The translations under genes were made by a program, and so were the position numbers. Below are positions 17,308 to 25,689 of a DNA stretch of 64,000 bases, piece by piece (within the stretch, counting starts at the first letter, position 1; each line of letters starts with the position of its first letter). This stretch comes from Candidatus Fermentibacteraceae bacterium (GTDB taxonomy: Bacteria; Fermentibacterota; Fermentibacteria; Fermentibacterales; JCC-6), in assembly GCA_016744855.1 (NCBI GenBank), contig JADGDO010000008.1, forward strand, positions 62,001-126,000, given 5' to 3'. A model generated the notes under the pieces. The model was not told where the DNA came from. It did not search any database and saw only the letters and a list, made by a program, of their open reading frames with translations.

Positions 17308-18558
17308 ATGAAGTATCCGCTACTCTCTGATGCCGATATGAAAGCCATGGATGCTCTGAAGAAACACCACGGCGGTGCAGAGCACATAGTATCAACTATC
17401 AAGAAAATGAGAGATTTCGAAACAAGAAAGCGGATTCTTGCAGAAAAAGGCTTCGGTAAAATGATCGAAGAAGCGGAAGCCTTTGTGTTGAAGTTCCCTC
17501 AGGTGTCTGATTTTGAGAAAGCAAACAACATTAGTTACAACAGCTCTCTCGGTACTGGAACCAGTCAGGTATCCGGATTCCAGGGAGCAAAAGTTACGCA
17601 TAATTCTATGAAAAGAATCGCTGCTAGCGCGGGGTCAAATGAGCCTTGCTATGCTCCACAGGAGATGATATCTGTTGTGGCCCTTACGGACAATTACGTG
17701 TACAACGGCGACTTGATGGCTACGCTTGCAATGTCAGAAAATATTATGAAAGCAAGTAAATTCTGTAGCACGAATCTCATTGGTATTCCTCAGCCTGAGG
17801 CCCGTTTCAGAGAGCTGGAAGCACTAACCGGTGAAAAATTTGAACGGTACGAATGTGACAAAGGTGTATGTGCTCTTACTCTTAAGAACCAGGGAACTGT
17901 ATTCGGTAATTTCGGTGGAATTGAAGTCGCCAACAACAACCATCTTATCTACCTGGATGGGATTACCCGTACAGCTCTTGCAACAGGAGGAGACTTCTAC
18001 CTCAATCCCAGCTGGAGTACAATTGCAGCTGTTTGCTATTATGGCCGTGATCTACCAAATCTTCACATCAAAGTATCTATGCTTCTTGCAACTCAGAGTC
18101 CGGTTCAATTCAGAATGCTTCTCAACATCATAAACGAGTACATCCGTGAAGATGGCACTTCACCTATCTATGAGATCAACATTGGTAATGGAAGTACTGC
18201 AGCCAACTTCATCCAGTGTGCCAAGGAACTTGATGCCAGCGGCATCAAGGGGATCAGCCTCGCAGCTCACATCTACATTAATCCCGATCTGGGAATGGCA
18301 AACTTCAACTGGACTAATCACATGTTTGATGTTCTCAATAGCGGCACCAACATGACTTTCAAATATGAGAGTGATGGTACAGCGCACGAACTGGACACAA
18401 TGGCGACCTACTTTCTTCCGGAAGATGAGCGCGAAAAAATGGGCGTAGATATTGGTGAGGTGATATTCAACAAATCTCTCCGGGCATCGAAAGACGGTAG
18501 AGAGATGATGAGAAAGGGTATCAGATCCATATTTGCAGAGAGTTCACAGAAGCGCTAG
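17308..18558 (+). CDS. Conserved cytoplasmic protein of unknown function
   Basis: I do not recognise this 416-residue protein. The start at 17308 is supported by AGGAGG five bases upstream. No signal peptide or membrane helix is visible. It is rich in alternating hydrophobic strands and helices, with striking conserved-looking loops (NSSLGTGTSQVSGFQGAK, AASAGSNEPCYAPQE, GNFGGIEVANNNHLIYLDG, INIGNGSTAANFIQCAKEL). This pattern suggests an enzyme with a barrel-like core, possibly binding phosphate or a nucleotide. It lies 40 bases upstream of a PLP-dependent aminotransferase and then threonine synthase, so a role in amino-acid metabolism is plausible but unproven. No cofactor motif that I know is present. 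Confidence 0.75.
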   Translation: MKYPLLSDADMKAMDALKKHHGGAEHIVSTIKKMRDFETRKRILAEKGFGKMIEEAEAFVLKFPQVSDFEKANNISYNSSLGTGTSQVSGFQGAKVTHNSMKRIAASAGSNEPCYAPQEMISVVALTDNYVYNGDLMATLAMSENIMKASKFCSTNLIGIPQPEARFRELEALTGEKFERYECDKGVCALTLKNQGTVFGNFGGIEVANNNHLIYLDGITRTALATGGDFYLNPSWSTIAAVCYYGRDLPNLHIKVSMLLATQSPVQFRMLLNIINEYIREDGTSPIYEINIGNGSTAANFIQCAKELDASGIKGISLAAHIYINPDLGMANFNWTNHMFDVLNSGTNMTFKYESDGTAHELDTMATYFLPEDEREKMGVDIGEVIFNKSLRASKDGREMMRKGIRSIFAESSQKR

Positions 18559-18598
18559 TTCTACTAACGAGCAAACAGGATCCGGGGGTGAGTTTTTC

Positions 18599-19834
18599 AT
18601 GATACAAAACTGGGAATCGCGTTTTTCAGAGAATATCAAAGTGTACGGAGGGTATTCCATAGGCAAGCTCTTCGATCTCCTTAAAGACCCGGAGATCATT
18701 TCTCTGGCAGGTGGTTTGCCTTCACCGGACATGTTCCTGAAGCACGAAATGAGACTTGCCTCCGGACAAATTCTTGAGAATAACCTTGAAAAGGTAATGC
18801 AGTACACTGCAATCAAAGGCGAAAAGGCTCTTCTTGATGCAATAGTTGAGTTCCTGGCGAAAGACAATATCAGAGTAACTCACGAAAACATTATTGTTAC
18901 TTCCTCAGGTCAGCATGGCCTTGATTTGGTTGGAAGACTTTTTCTTGATCCAGGCGACACAGTTCTCATTGACCGACCAACTTTTGCAGGTGCAATTGTT
19001 GCTTTCCAGATGCAGCGTCCTGAGTTTGTTGGAGTAGACATAGAAAAAGATGGCTCCAATGTTGAGGGCTTCCGGACCAAAATTGAAGCTCTTGAAAAGG
19101 ATGGCAGGAAACCAAAGTTCATATATGTCGTTCCTGATTTTCAGAACCCAACAGGTATAACTATGAGCCTGAAAAAGAGAATTGCCCTTCTGGACCTCAG
19201 CAGGGAGTACGGAATCCCAATTCTGGAAGACAGCCCATACAGAGACTTCAGATACTACGGAGAAACTATCCCATCCATCTACTCTCTGGATCAGGAAAGG
19301 GGTGGAGGGCATGTAATAGGTCTTTACACCTTCTCAAAACTGTTCTGTCCCGGTCTACGAGTGGGCTTCAATATCGCTCCTGCTGATGTTATCAAAAAAA
19401 TAACCAACATTAAGGAAGGTAATGTTCTGAATACTCCGAAGTACAATCAGGACATGTGTGCCGCTTTCCTGACCGAAATGAAGGTTGAAAACCACATTGA
19501 GAAGTGCAGAAACTATTACAGGGAAAAACTTGAGGTCTTTCTTAAAACAATGGAAGAGTGTTTCCCTGAAGAAATGGGTGTCACCTGGACAAGGCCTGAA
19601 GGTGGACTTTTCCTTTGGGTTACAGTTCCAGAAGAGATAAATACACACGAACTTTTCTACGATGCGATAAAGTATAAGGTAGCATTTGTTCCGGGAGATG
19701 TATTCTTCGGAGAGAATCCAAAAGTAAACACTATGAGAATCAATTTCTCATTTTCGTCAAAAGAACAACTGACAGAAGCAGCAAAAAGACTTGCGAGCTG
19801 CATTCGAAACAGGCTGAAATCGCCTTCAGAATAG
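18599..19834 (+). CDS. PLP-dependent class I aminotransferase (2-aminoadipate/MocR-type)
   Basis: This 411-residue fold-type I aminotransferase resembles LysN/2-aminoadipate aminotransferases. Motifs include ISLAGGLPSPDMF at the N-terminus, TSSGQHGLDLVGRLFLDPGD, YVVPDFQNPTGITMS (PLP-binding Asn) and ILEDSPYRDFRY (PLP Asp). The Schiff-base lysine lies in YTFSKLFCPGLRVGF, and the carboxylate-binding Arg in NTMRINFSF. The start at 18599 is preceded by GGGGGTGAG; no helix-turn-helix domain precedes it. It lies between an unrecognised enzyme and threonine synthase in one likely operon, so it may act on amino acids of the aspartate or branched-chain group. Confidence 0.9.
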   Translation: MIQNWESRFSENIKVYGGYSIGKLFDLLKDPEIISLAGGLPSPDMFLKHEMRLASGQILENNLEKVMQYTAIKGEKALLDAIVEFLAKDNIRVTHENIIVTSSGQHGLDLVGRLFLDPGDTVLIDRPTFAGAIVAFQMQRPEFVGVDIEKDGSNVEGFRTKIEALEKDGRKPKFIYVVPDFQNPTGITMSLKKRIALLDLSREYGIPILEDSPYRDFRYYGETIPSIYSLDQERGGGHVIGLYTFSKLFCPGLRVGFNIAPADVIKKITNIKEGNVLNTPKYNQDMCAAFLTEMKVENHIEKCRNYYREKLEVFLKTMEECFPEEMGVTWTRPEGGLFLWVTVPEEINTHELFYDAIKYKVAFVPGDVFFGENPKVNTMRINFSFSSKEQLTEAAKRLASCIRNRLKSPSE

Positions 19835-19861
19835 ATGGCGACTAAGCTGGAGAATTGCCAA

Positions 19862-21232
19862 ATGGAAAACAAAAAGATTAAGTTCAGATCTACAAATCTG
19901 AAATCACCGGCCGTTTCTTTTGAACAGGCTCTTCTCAAGGGAATTGCTCACGACGGTGGGCTCTACATGCCAGAAGAGATACCTAGATTTTCTGAAGAGG
20001 AAATCCTGGAATTCTCAAACTCTGAGTACCACGAAATTGCACTTGCTGTTGCCAGGAAATTTCTCGGGGCGGAAGTACCCGATGAGGATCTTAGGAGAAT
20101 AGTTAAGGATGCCTACGACTATGAAGTCCCTCTGGAAAATGTCTGCGACAATCAGTTCGTAATGAGACTCGACCGGGGACCAACAGCCTCCTTTAAGGAT
20201 TTTGCTGCAAGGATGATGGGCAGACTAATGCAGTATTTTCTTAATCGAAATAATGGCAAGCTACTTATTCTAACCGCAACGTCAGGCGACACCGGAAGTG
20301 CAATTGCAAATGCTTTCTACGGCCTTGATAACGTTGAAGTAGTGGTGCTATTTCCTGAAAATGAAGTAACAGATCGTCAGAGAAAACAAATGACGACTCT
20401 CGGCAAAAATATATCAATTGTAGCTCTTGATGGAAAATTTGACGACTGTCAGGCACTCGTAAAGCTGGCTTTTGCCGATTCTGATCTCGACTATCTCAAT
20501 CTCTCTTCTGCAAACTCGATCAATATCGGCAGACTAATTCCACAGACAATGTACTACTTCTACTCCTTTGCAAAGCTCAGAGCGGGAAAAGCAGATGACC
20601 AGGTTGTTTTTTCCGTACCATCCGGTAACTTCGGGGATCTCTGTGGTGGTCTTATTGCAATGAATATGGGATTACCTGTGAAGAAGTTTGTAGTTGCAAC
20701 AAATGAAAATGACGAATATCCAAAATTTGTTAAGTCAGGCTTCTATGAAAAGCTGGTTCCCTCGCGCAACTGCATTTCCAGTGCTATGAATGTTGGTCAC
20801 CCGAGCAACATTCCAAGACTGGTTGGTCTTTATGGTGGCAACATGGATGAGCACGGAGCGATAAGTAATGCCCCGGACCTTGATCGAATCAGAGATGACA
20901 TGTATGCAGTAAGCATTACAGACAAAGAAACTGAAGCCATGATCAGCGATGCCTACAAAGAGCACAAACTGCTTCTTGAACCGCACGGTTCAGTGGGCTG
21001 GGCAGCTCTGCAGAAATACATAGAAGAGGAGAATATCGCGAAGGATCAGCTCTGTATCTCTCTTGAAACAGCTCATCCGGCTAAATTCCCGGAGAAAATC
21101 AGAGAAATACTATCATTTGACCCTGAACTTCCCCCAAGTCTCCTTGGGCTTGAAAGCAAAGAGGAATCCTTTGAGCACCTTCCAACTACTTATGAGGCTT
21201 TCAAAGAGTTCTTGAAGAAGAACTATAAGTAA
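19862..21232 (+). CDS. thrC: Threonine synthase
   Basis: This PLP-dependent lyase converts O-phospho-L-homoserine to L-threonine. It has 456 residues from the start at 19862, preceded by GGAG; an in-frame ATG at 19835 is possible but lacks a ribosome-binding site. The N-terminal block KFRSTNLKSPAVSFEQALLKGIAHDGGLYMPEEIP is characteristic of the long bacterial/yeast-type ThrC. The PLP lysine is in GPTASFKDFAARMMGR, followed by LTATSGDTGSAIANAF and VPSGNFGDLCGGL. The C-terminal region has LLEPHGSVGWAAL and ETAHPAKFPEKI. It is the third gene of the 17308-21232 group. Confidence 0.95.
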   Translation: MENKKIKFRSTNLKSPAVSFEQALLKGIAHDGGLYMPEEIPRFSEEEILEFSNSEYHEIALAVARKFLGAEVPDEDLRRIVKDAYDYEVPLENVCDNQFVMRLDRGPTASFKDFAARMMGRLMQYFLNRNNGKLLILTATSGDTGSAIANAFYGLDNVEVVVLFPENEVTDRQRKQMTTLGKNISIVALDGKFDDCQALVKLAFADSDLDYLNLSSANSINIGRLIPQTMYYFYSFAKLRAGKADDQVVFSVPSGNFGDLCGGLIAMNMGLPVKKFVVATNENDEYPKFVKSGFYEKLVPSRNCISSAMNVGHPSNIPRLVGLYGGNMDEHGAISNAPDLDRIRDDMYAVSITDKETEAMISDAYKEHKLLLEPHGSVGWAALQKYIEEENIAKDQLCISLETAHPAKFPEKIREILSFDPELPPSLLGLESKEESFEHLPTTYEAFKEFLKKNYK

Positions 21233-21298
21233 CAACTTTGTTACTCTTTTGTAGTGGGGCATGCCACTCGGTGTGCCCCTAAAAGAATAAGGAATATC

Positions 21299-22516
21299 AT
21301 GAAGTACATCATCGTTCTTGGAGATGGGATGTCAGATCGCCCTATGAATGCTCTAGGGGGGAAAACACCTCTGATGGTTGCAAACAAACCAGCAATTGAC
21401 TACCTCTGCAGGAAAGGGAAATGCGGCAAATTTGAAACCGTCCCACCCGGTATGCCACCAGGCAGTGCGGTAGCCAATCTTGCTGTTCTGGGATACAATC
21501 CGGCTGAGGTATTTCAGGGCCGTGGAGTTTTAGAAGCTGCAAGCATGGGAGTTGAACTTGATTCCTCTGATCTGGCAATGAGGTGCAATCTAATCTGTAT
21601 CGAGAATGGTCTTATCAAGAACCACTCTGCAGGGCATATCAGTACGGAAGAATCTCACCAACTGATTGATACTCTTACTGAAAAACTGGGTTCGGAATCT
21701 CTCATCTTTCACCCGGGCATAAGCTACAGACACCTTTTTGTAATGAAGAACGGAAACAACTCTGTTTTCTGCACACCCCCCCATGACGTCCCCGGTAGAG
21801 CATTCTCGGAAGTTCTAGTATCTGCAACGGAAGAACAGGGAGAGAAAACTGCTGCTGTTCTGAACAACCTTATACTTAAATCACAAGAAATTCTGAATGA
21901 CCATCCTGTAAATCTTAAACGCATTGCTGAAGGCAAGGATCCGGCAAACTCAGTCTGGTTCTGGTCTCCGGGTTACAAACCCCACATGAAAACTTTTAGC
22001 GAGCTTTATGGTCTTAAAGGGGCCGTAATCTCAGCAGTGGACCTCGTTAAAGGTCTTGGTGTGTATGCAGGCCTTGATATCATAGAAGTTGAGGGAGCTA
22101 CAGGCCTCTACGACACAAACTATGAGGGTAAGGCTAAAGCAGCAATTGATGCCCTGAAGAATGGATACGACTTTGTATACCTTCATGTTGAGGCAACCGA
22201 TGAAGCCGGGCATGAAGGAGACATAGATCTAAAGATAAAAACTATAGAGTATCTGGACAGCAGAATAGTCAAATTCCTTATTGAAGAGACGACAAAGATG
22301 GAAGAGGGTGTTGCTATCGGCATCACTCCTGATCATGGAACCCCGTGTGAGATCAGAACCCATGTTCACGACCCGGTTCCCTTCCTGATCTATCGCCCCG
22401 GTGACCAGGCAGATGATATCATCTCATACGACGAAACAAGCACAGAGAATGGAAGCTACGGTCTGATAAAGGGTGATGCATTCATACGAAATCTGTTAAA
22501 GGATTCTTCTAACTGA
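21299..22516 (+). CDS. apgM: Cofactor-independent phosphoglycerate mutase (archaeal type)
   Basis: This enzyme interconverts 2- and 3-phosphoglycerate in glycolysis and gluconeogenesis using two metal ions. The protein has 405 residues, as expected for ApgM. The start at 21299 follows AAGGAATATC. The alkaline-phosphatase-superfamily metal sites are MKYIIVLGDGMSDRP at the N-terminus and GITPDHGTPCEIRTHVHDPVPFLIY near the C-terminus. Between them are PPGSAVANLAVLGYNP, with the Ser nucleophile region, FLVHVEATDEAGHEGD-like HVEATDEAGHEGD, and FWSPGYKP. The upstream 60 bases contain a GGGGCA/TGCCCC hairpin without a clear U-tract. Confidence 0.93.
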   Translation: MKYIIVLGDGMSDRPMNALGGKTPLMVANKPAIDYLCRKGKCGKFETVPPGMPPGSAVANLAVLGYNPAEVFQGRGVLEAASMGVELDSSDLAMRCNLICIENGLIKNHSAGHISTEESHQLIDTLTEKLGSESLIFHPGISYRHLFVMKNGNNSVFCTPPHDVPGRAFSEVLVSATEEQGEKTAAVLNNLILKSQEILNDHPVNLKRIAEGKDPANSVWFWSPGYKPHMKTFSELYGLKGAVISAVDLVKGLGVYAGLDIIEVEGATGLYDTNYEGKAKAAIDALKNGYDFVYLHVEATDEAGHEGDIDLKIKTIEYLDSRIVKFLIEETTKMEEGVAIGITPDHGTPCEIRTHVHDPVPFLIYRPGDQADDIISYDETSTENGSYGLIKGDAFIRNLLKDSSN

Positions 22517-22608
22517 AGTATAAAAAGAATTGCTTCTCTTTATCAAGATCAATAGATCTATGCTGCTGCCCTTGTAATCACAAATGGAATAAGGGTAAAT
22601 GAACTCCC

Positions 22609-22700
22609 TGGCGGAGGAGGTGGGATTCGAACCCACGGTCCCCCAAAAAGAGGACAACGGTTTTCGAGACCGCCCCATTCAACCGCTCTGGCACCCCTCC
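22609..22700 (-). tRNA. tRNA-Ser (anticodon CGA)
   Basis: Read on the minus strand, the 7-bp acceptor GGAGGGG pairs with CTCCTCC (one G-T). The D-loop, the anticodon loop CTCGAAA with anticodon CGA, a long class II variable arm (TTGTCCTC...GGGGGACC) and the T-arm GTGGGTTCGAATCCCAC are all clear. The discriminator base is G and the CCA end is encoded. Confidence 0.95.
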
Positions 22701-22719
22701 GCAGGGAATCGAAATATAA

Positions 22720-23073
22720 CTATTGAATATGAACCTGTGGTATAACTGCTATTAGTACCAGATCACAACTGCCTGTGTTTTCAATAGAGTGAGACTCGCC
22801 GCTTCTAGTCAGGATAGAATGTCCTGCTGAAACCGGGTACTTCCCATCTTCATCAGCGGCTTCTCCGGATCCCTCGATGATGAAGTACAGCTCATCTTCA
22901 GCGGTGTGCTGATGAAGCCCAATCGAAGAGCCGGGTACAAGAGTTACTCTGGCGCAGAATCGAACAGCTGCCTCAAATTCATCAGGAGAGAAGAGAGGTT
23001 CTATGATAACCTCACCTTTCCCTTCAAATAGTTTTTTGGAAAGAGTCTGGGTTCCTTTTTTTCTAATCAGCAA
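22720..23073 (-). CDS. Small cupin-domain protein
   Basis: This is a 117-residue single-domain cupin. Cupin motif 1 is SIGLHQHTAEDELYFIIEGSG (two His and a Glu as metal ligands), and motif 2 is AGHSILTRSGESHSIENTG, with the later His. Such proteins may bind sugars, act as epimerases or isomerases, or sense ligands; nothing here decides which. The start overlaps the 3' end of the DNA-glycosylase-like gene by 11 bases, so the two are co-transcribed. The gene ends 20 bases from the tRNA-Ser gene. Confidence 0.85.
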   Translation of the reverse strand: MLIRKKGTQTLSKKLFEGKGEVIIEPLFSPDEFEAAVRFCARVTLVPGSSIGLHQHTAEDELYFIIEGSGEAADEDGKYPVSAGHSILTRSGESHSIENTGSCDLVLIAVIPQVHIQ

Positions 23074-23710
23074 TGTACTTCATCCCTTCATTCAGTGGAC
23101 AATCCGAGCAGAGCGGTTTAGGTCTGCAATACTTCTTTGCACATTCCACTAACAGAGCATGGTATTCCTTATAAATTATAACGTCAGAAACAAGATTCTC
23201 ATAAAAGATTTCCTGAATATCACCATAGGATGCTTTCTCGTGGCATAAGCCATGTCTGCCCAGAATACGGTTTGTGTAGGCATCAACAACAAAAACTGGT
23301 CTCTCCAGCACATAAAGTAATATGCAGTCACAAGTTTCCTGGCCAATGCCTTTTAGAGAGAGCAGCTCACCTCTCAACTGAAGAGTGCTGGTATTCACTG
23401 AGGAGGGAGATCCATTCCAACCCCTGGAAATCATGTACCTGCCCGCTATACGGAGGTACTCTGCTTTCCTTTTGTAAGTTCCTGAACCTTTAAGCACTTC
23501 CTCCAATTCATCCGTACTGAGTAAAAGATACTTTGCAGGAGTAAGAATATCTCTCTGTTTCATTCTTTCAAGTACGGGAACAACCCTTTCCCACCTTGTG
23601 TTCTGGGCGAGAATACATCCTATGAAATATTCGTAACAGGAGTCTCCGGGCCACCAGCCCTGAGGGCCGAAATGGTGAAGGAGCGAGTTGTAAAGACCGT
23701 TAAGGTTCAT
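23063..23710 (-). CDS. Endonuclease III-family DNA glycosylase (HhH-GPD)
   Basis: This 215-residue base-excision-repair glycosylase carries the HhH-GPD fold. The helix-hairpin-helix is LSLKGIGQETCDCILLYVL, and the catalytic aspartate is in VFVVDAYTNRILGRHG. C-terminal cysteines CAKKYCRPKPLCSDC form an iron-sulfur loop. The lysine used by bifunctional EndoIII (GVGxKTA) is absent: the motif reads GIGQETC. It is therefore probably a monofunctional glycosylase, like archaeal MpgII or MagIII-type enzymes, removing alkylated or mismatched bases. The adjacent Ogt gene (divergent) fits a role in alkylation repair. Confidence 0.88.
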   Translation of the reverse strand: MNLNGLYNSLLHHFGPQGWWPGDSCYEYFIGCILAQNTRWERVVPVLERMKQRDILTPAKYLLLSTDELEEVLKGSGTYKRKAEYLRIAGRYMISRGWNGSPSSVNTSTLQLRGELLSLKGIGQETCDCILLYVLERPVFVVDAYTNRILGRHGLCHEKASYGDIQEIFYENLVSDVIIYKEYHALLVECAKKYCRPKPLCSDCPLNEGMKYIAD

Positions 23711-23860
23711 CTATCTGTCACCTGTCTTCTGAAAGAAAATCCTGCCGAATAAGTTTCAGTCTTTTAACCATAGCATTCACGGAATAGTATAGACGCTCAA
23801 GCCTTTTCTCAAGATATTGCTATACTACAGAATGTGCTTTGAAAACATGGGGGTATTCGA

Positions 23861-24376
23861 ATGAAACAGATCAGCATTCAGTATTATAAAACTCAAATTG
23901 GCGAGATTGTTCTGGGCTCCTTCGATCAGCAACTCTGTCTGCTTGATTTCAGGTACAGAAGAATGAGAACGACAGTAGACAACAGAATCAAAAAGGGATT
24001 ATCAGCACAATTTATCGAAGAGGACAACGCTCTACTTCAAATGACAAGAGTGCAAATTGATGAATATCTCAGAGGAGATAGAAAACGGTTCTCAATTCCA
24101 CTTCTAACAGTTGGGACTGATTTTCAAAAAGAAGTCTGGAAAGCGCTTCTGGAAATACCGTATGGTTCAACCTCTACATACCTCCAGCAGGCCAAATCAA
24201 TCAACAATGCGAAAGCAGTTCGAGCTGTTGCTTCTGCAAACGGAGCAAACTCGATTGCCCTGATTATTCCCTGTCACAGAGTAATCGAAACAAACGGAAA
24301 GCTTGGAGGCTATGCCGGTGGTGTACCTGTAAAGCAGCGACTGCTGAAACTGGAGAAAGAAAACTGTGGGTTGTAG
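23861..24376 (+). CDS. ogt: Methylated-DNA--protein-cysteine methyltransferase
   Basis: This suicide DNA-repair protein removes O6-methyl groups from guanine. It has 171 residues. The active-site motif IPCHRVI carries the acceptor Cys. Ahead of it, FQKEVWKALLEIPYGSTSTY forms the DNA-binding helix-turn-helix, followed by AVRAVASANGANSIALI with the arginine finger. An N-terminal ribonuclease-like domain (residues 1-80; LLQMTRVQIDEYLRGDRKRF) completes the usual layout. The gene is divergent from the HhH glycosylase. No Ada-type DNA-binding extension is present, so it is probably not autoregulated. Confidence 0.93.
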   Translation: MKQISIQYYKTQIGEIVLGSFDQQLCLLDFRYRRMRTTVDNRIKKGLSAQFIEEDNALLQMTRVQIDEYLRGDRKRFSIPLLTVGTDFQKEVWKALLEIPYGSTSTYLQQAKSINNAKAVRAVASANGANSIALIIPCHRVIETNGKLGGYAGGVPVKQRLLKLEKENCGL

Positions 24377-24464
24377 ATACCGGCTATTTGTAGTTGCGAT
24401 CGACGAAAACTATTAACTGTTTTTAGCCAAACGACAAAAAAGCCCTTCAGAACTGCATCTAAAT

Positions 24465-25436
24465 TCAGTCCCGCAGCAATCCACCGATCTGAATAAATCG
24501 CGACAATGAGTTTTTGCCAACGATACAGGCCATGCCAGCTCCGTTTCCGGAAATTGATGTCAGGTCTCTTCCTGTCCTCAAATCGATAACAGTCCAGGTA
24601 ATTCCGTTATCATTTGATTTCACTGCTGTTCCATTGTCTCCTACTGCAAAAGCACTCACGCCCCATGATAGATAGGAAACATCATTAAGATTCTCTTCCG
24701 AAGAACAGGGCACTGAAACCCAGACATTTTCCTCTGAATAACGGGATAAGGATCCATTCTCTCCCACAGCAATGTATCTGCCGGAACCCGAAACAATAGC
24801 TGTAGCACCTCTTACGACTGAACTTGTGATAAAGAATTCAGCATTGCTCCGTAGGGAAAATCCGTTTCCATTGCTACCTAGAATCTGATCTGGAAAGCCG
24901 CTGCAAAGTAATACACAGGAAGCAACACAATCGAAAGTGAAATCTGTAGCAACTATACCTCTCTCTTTAGAAGAATAAATAAATCCATCTTCACCTGTGA
25001 TAATGAATGAGTTCGGGCTGGTTGGATCAAAATTTACACTCAGAAGATCGACATCATCAGATTCAAAATCAGCCCAGATCCTCCAGGAGAAACCACCGTC
25101 GAATGAGGAAAGAAGGGTGCCGTCTTCACCACAGGCCATAGCGCTCGTTATTCCCATCGATACAGAATAGAGATCAGCAGATAGATTTTCCGGAGAAACA
25201 TCTACCCAGAGTTCATCTTGTCCCCTGCGCAGAATAGTCCCGTTATCTCCCACTGCAAGCATAGCTCCACTAATAATATCAACCGAGACGCTGTTCAGAT
25301 TGCTCGAAGTGCCACTCACTTCACGAACCCAGTTGTTGCCACCATCAGAGGTATGCAATATCAGCGCTTCCCCGCTGGAAAGAGAAAAACAGATCAAAGA
25401 AACAGCAACTATCAACAATGAGCGCATAGGATTCAT
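24465..25436 (-). CDS. Secreted YCF48/BNR-repeat beta-propeller protein
   Basis: This exported protein of about 323 residues has repeats resembling photosystem II stability factor YCF48 and sialidase BNR repeats. A signal peptide (MRSLLIVAVSLICFSLSSGEA) is followed by recurring units such as HTSDGGNNWVRE, AVGDNGTILRRG, ACGEDGTLLSSFDGGFSW, TGEDGFIYSS, AVGENGSLSRYS and AVGDNGTAVKSNDNGITW, predicting a six- or seven-bladed propeller. Several possible ATG starts lie close together (25457, 25436, 25427); 25436 follows a G-rich sequence. A structural or binding role is likely; no catalytic motif is visible. There is no sorting domain at the C-terminus. Confidence 0.8.
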   Translation of the reverse strand: MNPMRSLLIVAVSLICFSLSSGEALILHTSDGGNNWVREVSGTSSNLNSVSVDIISGAMLAVGDNGTILRRGQDELWVDVSPENLSADLYSVSMGITSAMACGEDGTLLSSFDGGFSWRIWADFESDDVDLLSVNFDPTSPNSFIITGEDGFIYSSKERGIVATDFTFDCVASCVLLCSGFPDQILGSNGNGFSLRSNAEFFITSSVVRGATAIVSGSGRYIAVGENGSLSRYSEENVWVSVPCSSEENLNDVSYLSWGVSAFAVGDNGTAVKSNDNGITWTVIDLRTGRDLTSISGNGAGMACIVGKNSLSRFIQIGGLLRD

Positions 25437-25689
25437 TACCCCCCTTACCAATGCCACACTTCAAACATACAAATCCCGGAGCAATAGAGTTCAATCAAAC
25501 AAAGTAATATTCAGTAATACCAGAAAACCAGAAAAATAGCTTCTACCGCCTATGTAAATCAAATGATTGTTTCCAGAAACGCTTGTTTCTTGGGCTGAGA
25601 GGAACAATAGTAGGTTATTGGATGTAGACTTATTGAAACACATGTCATGATGAAATAGATAACGCAAATTTGAGACGGAGGATGATTAT

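Noticed and set aside
21240-21285. Terminator between thrC and apgM
   Set aside because: A GGGGCA/TGCCCC hairpin is present but it has no U-tract, so I did not list it as a terminator.
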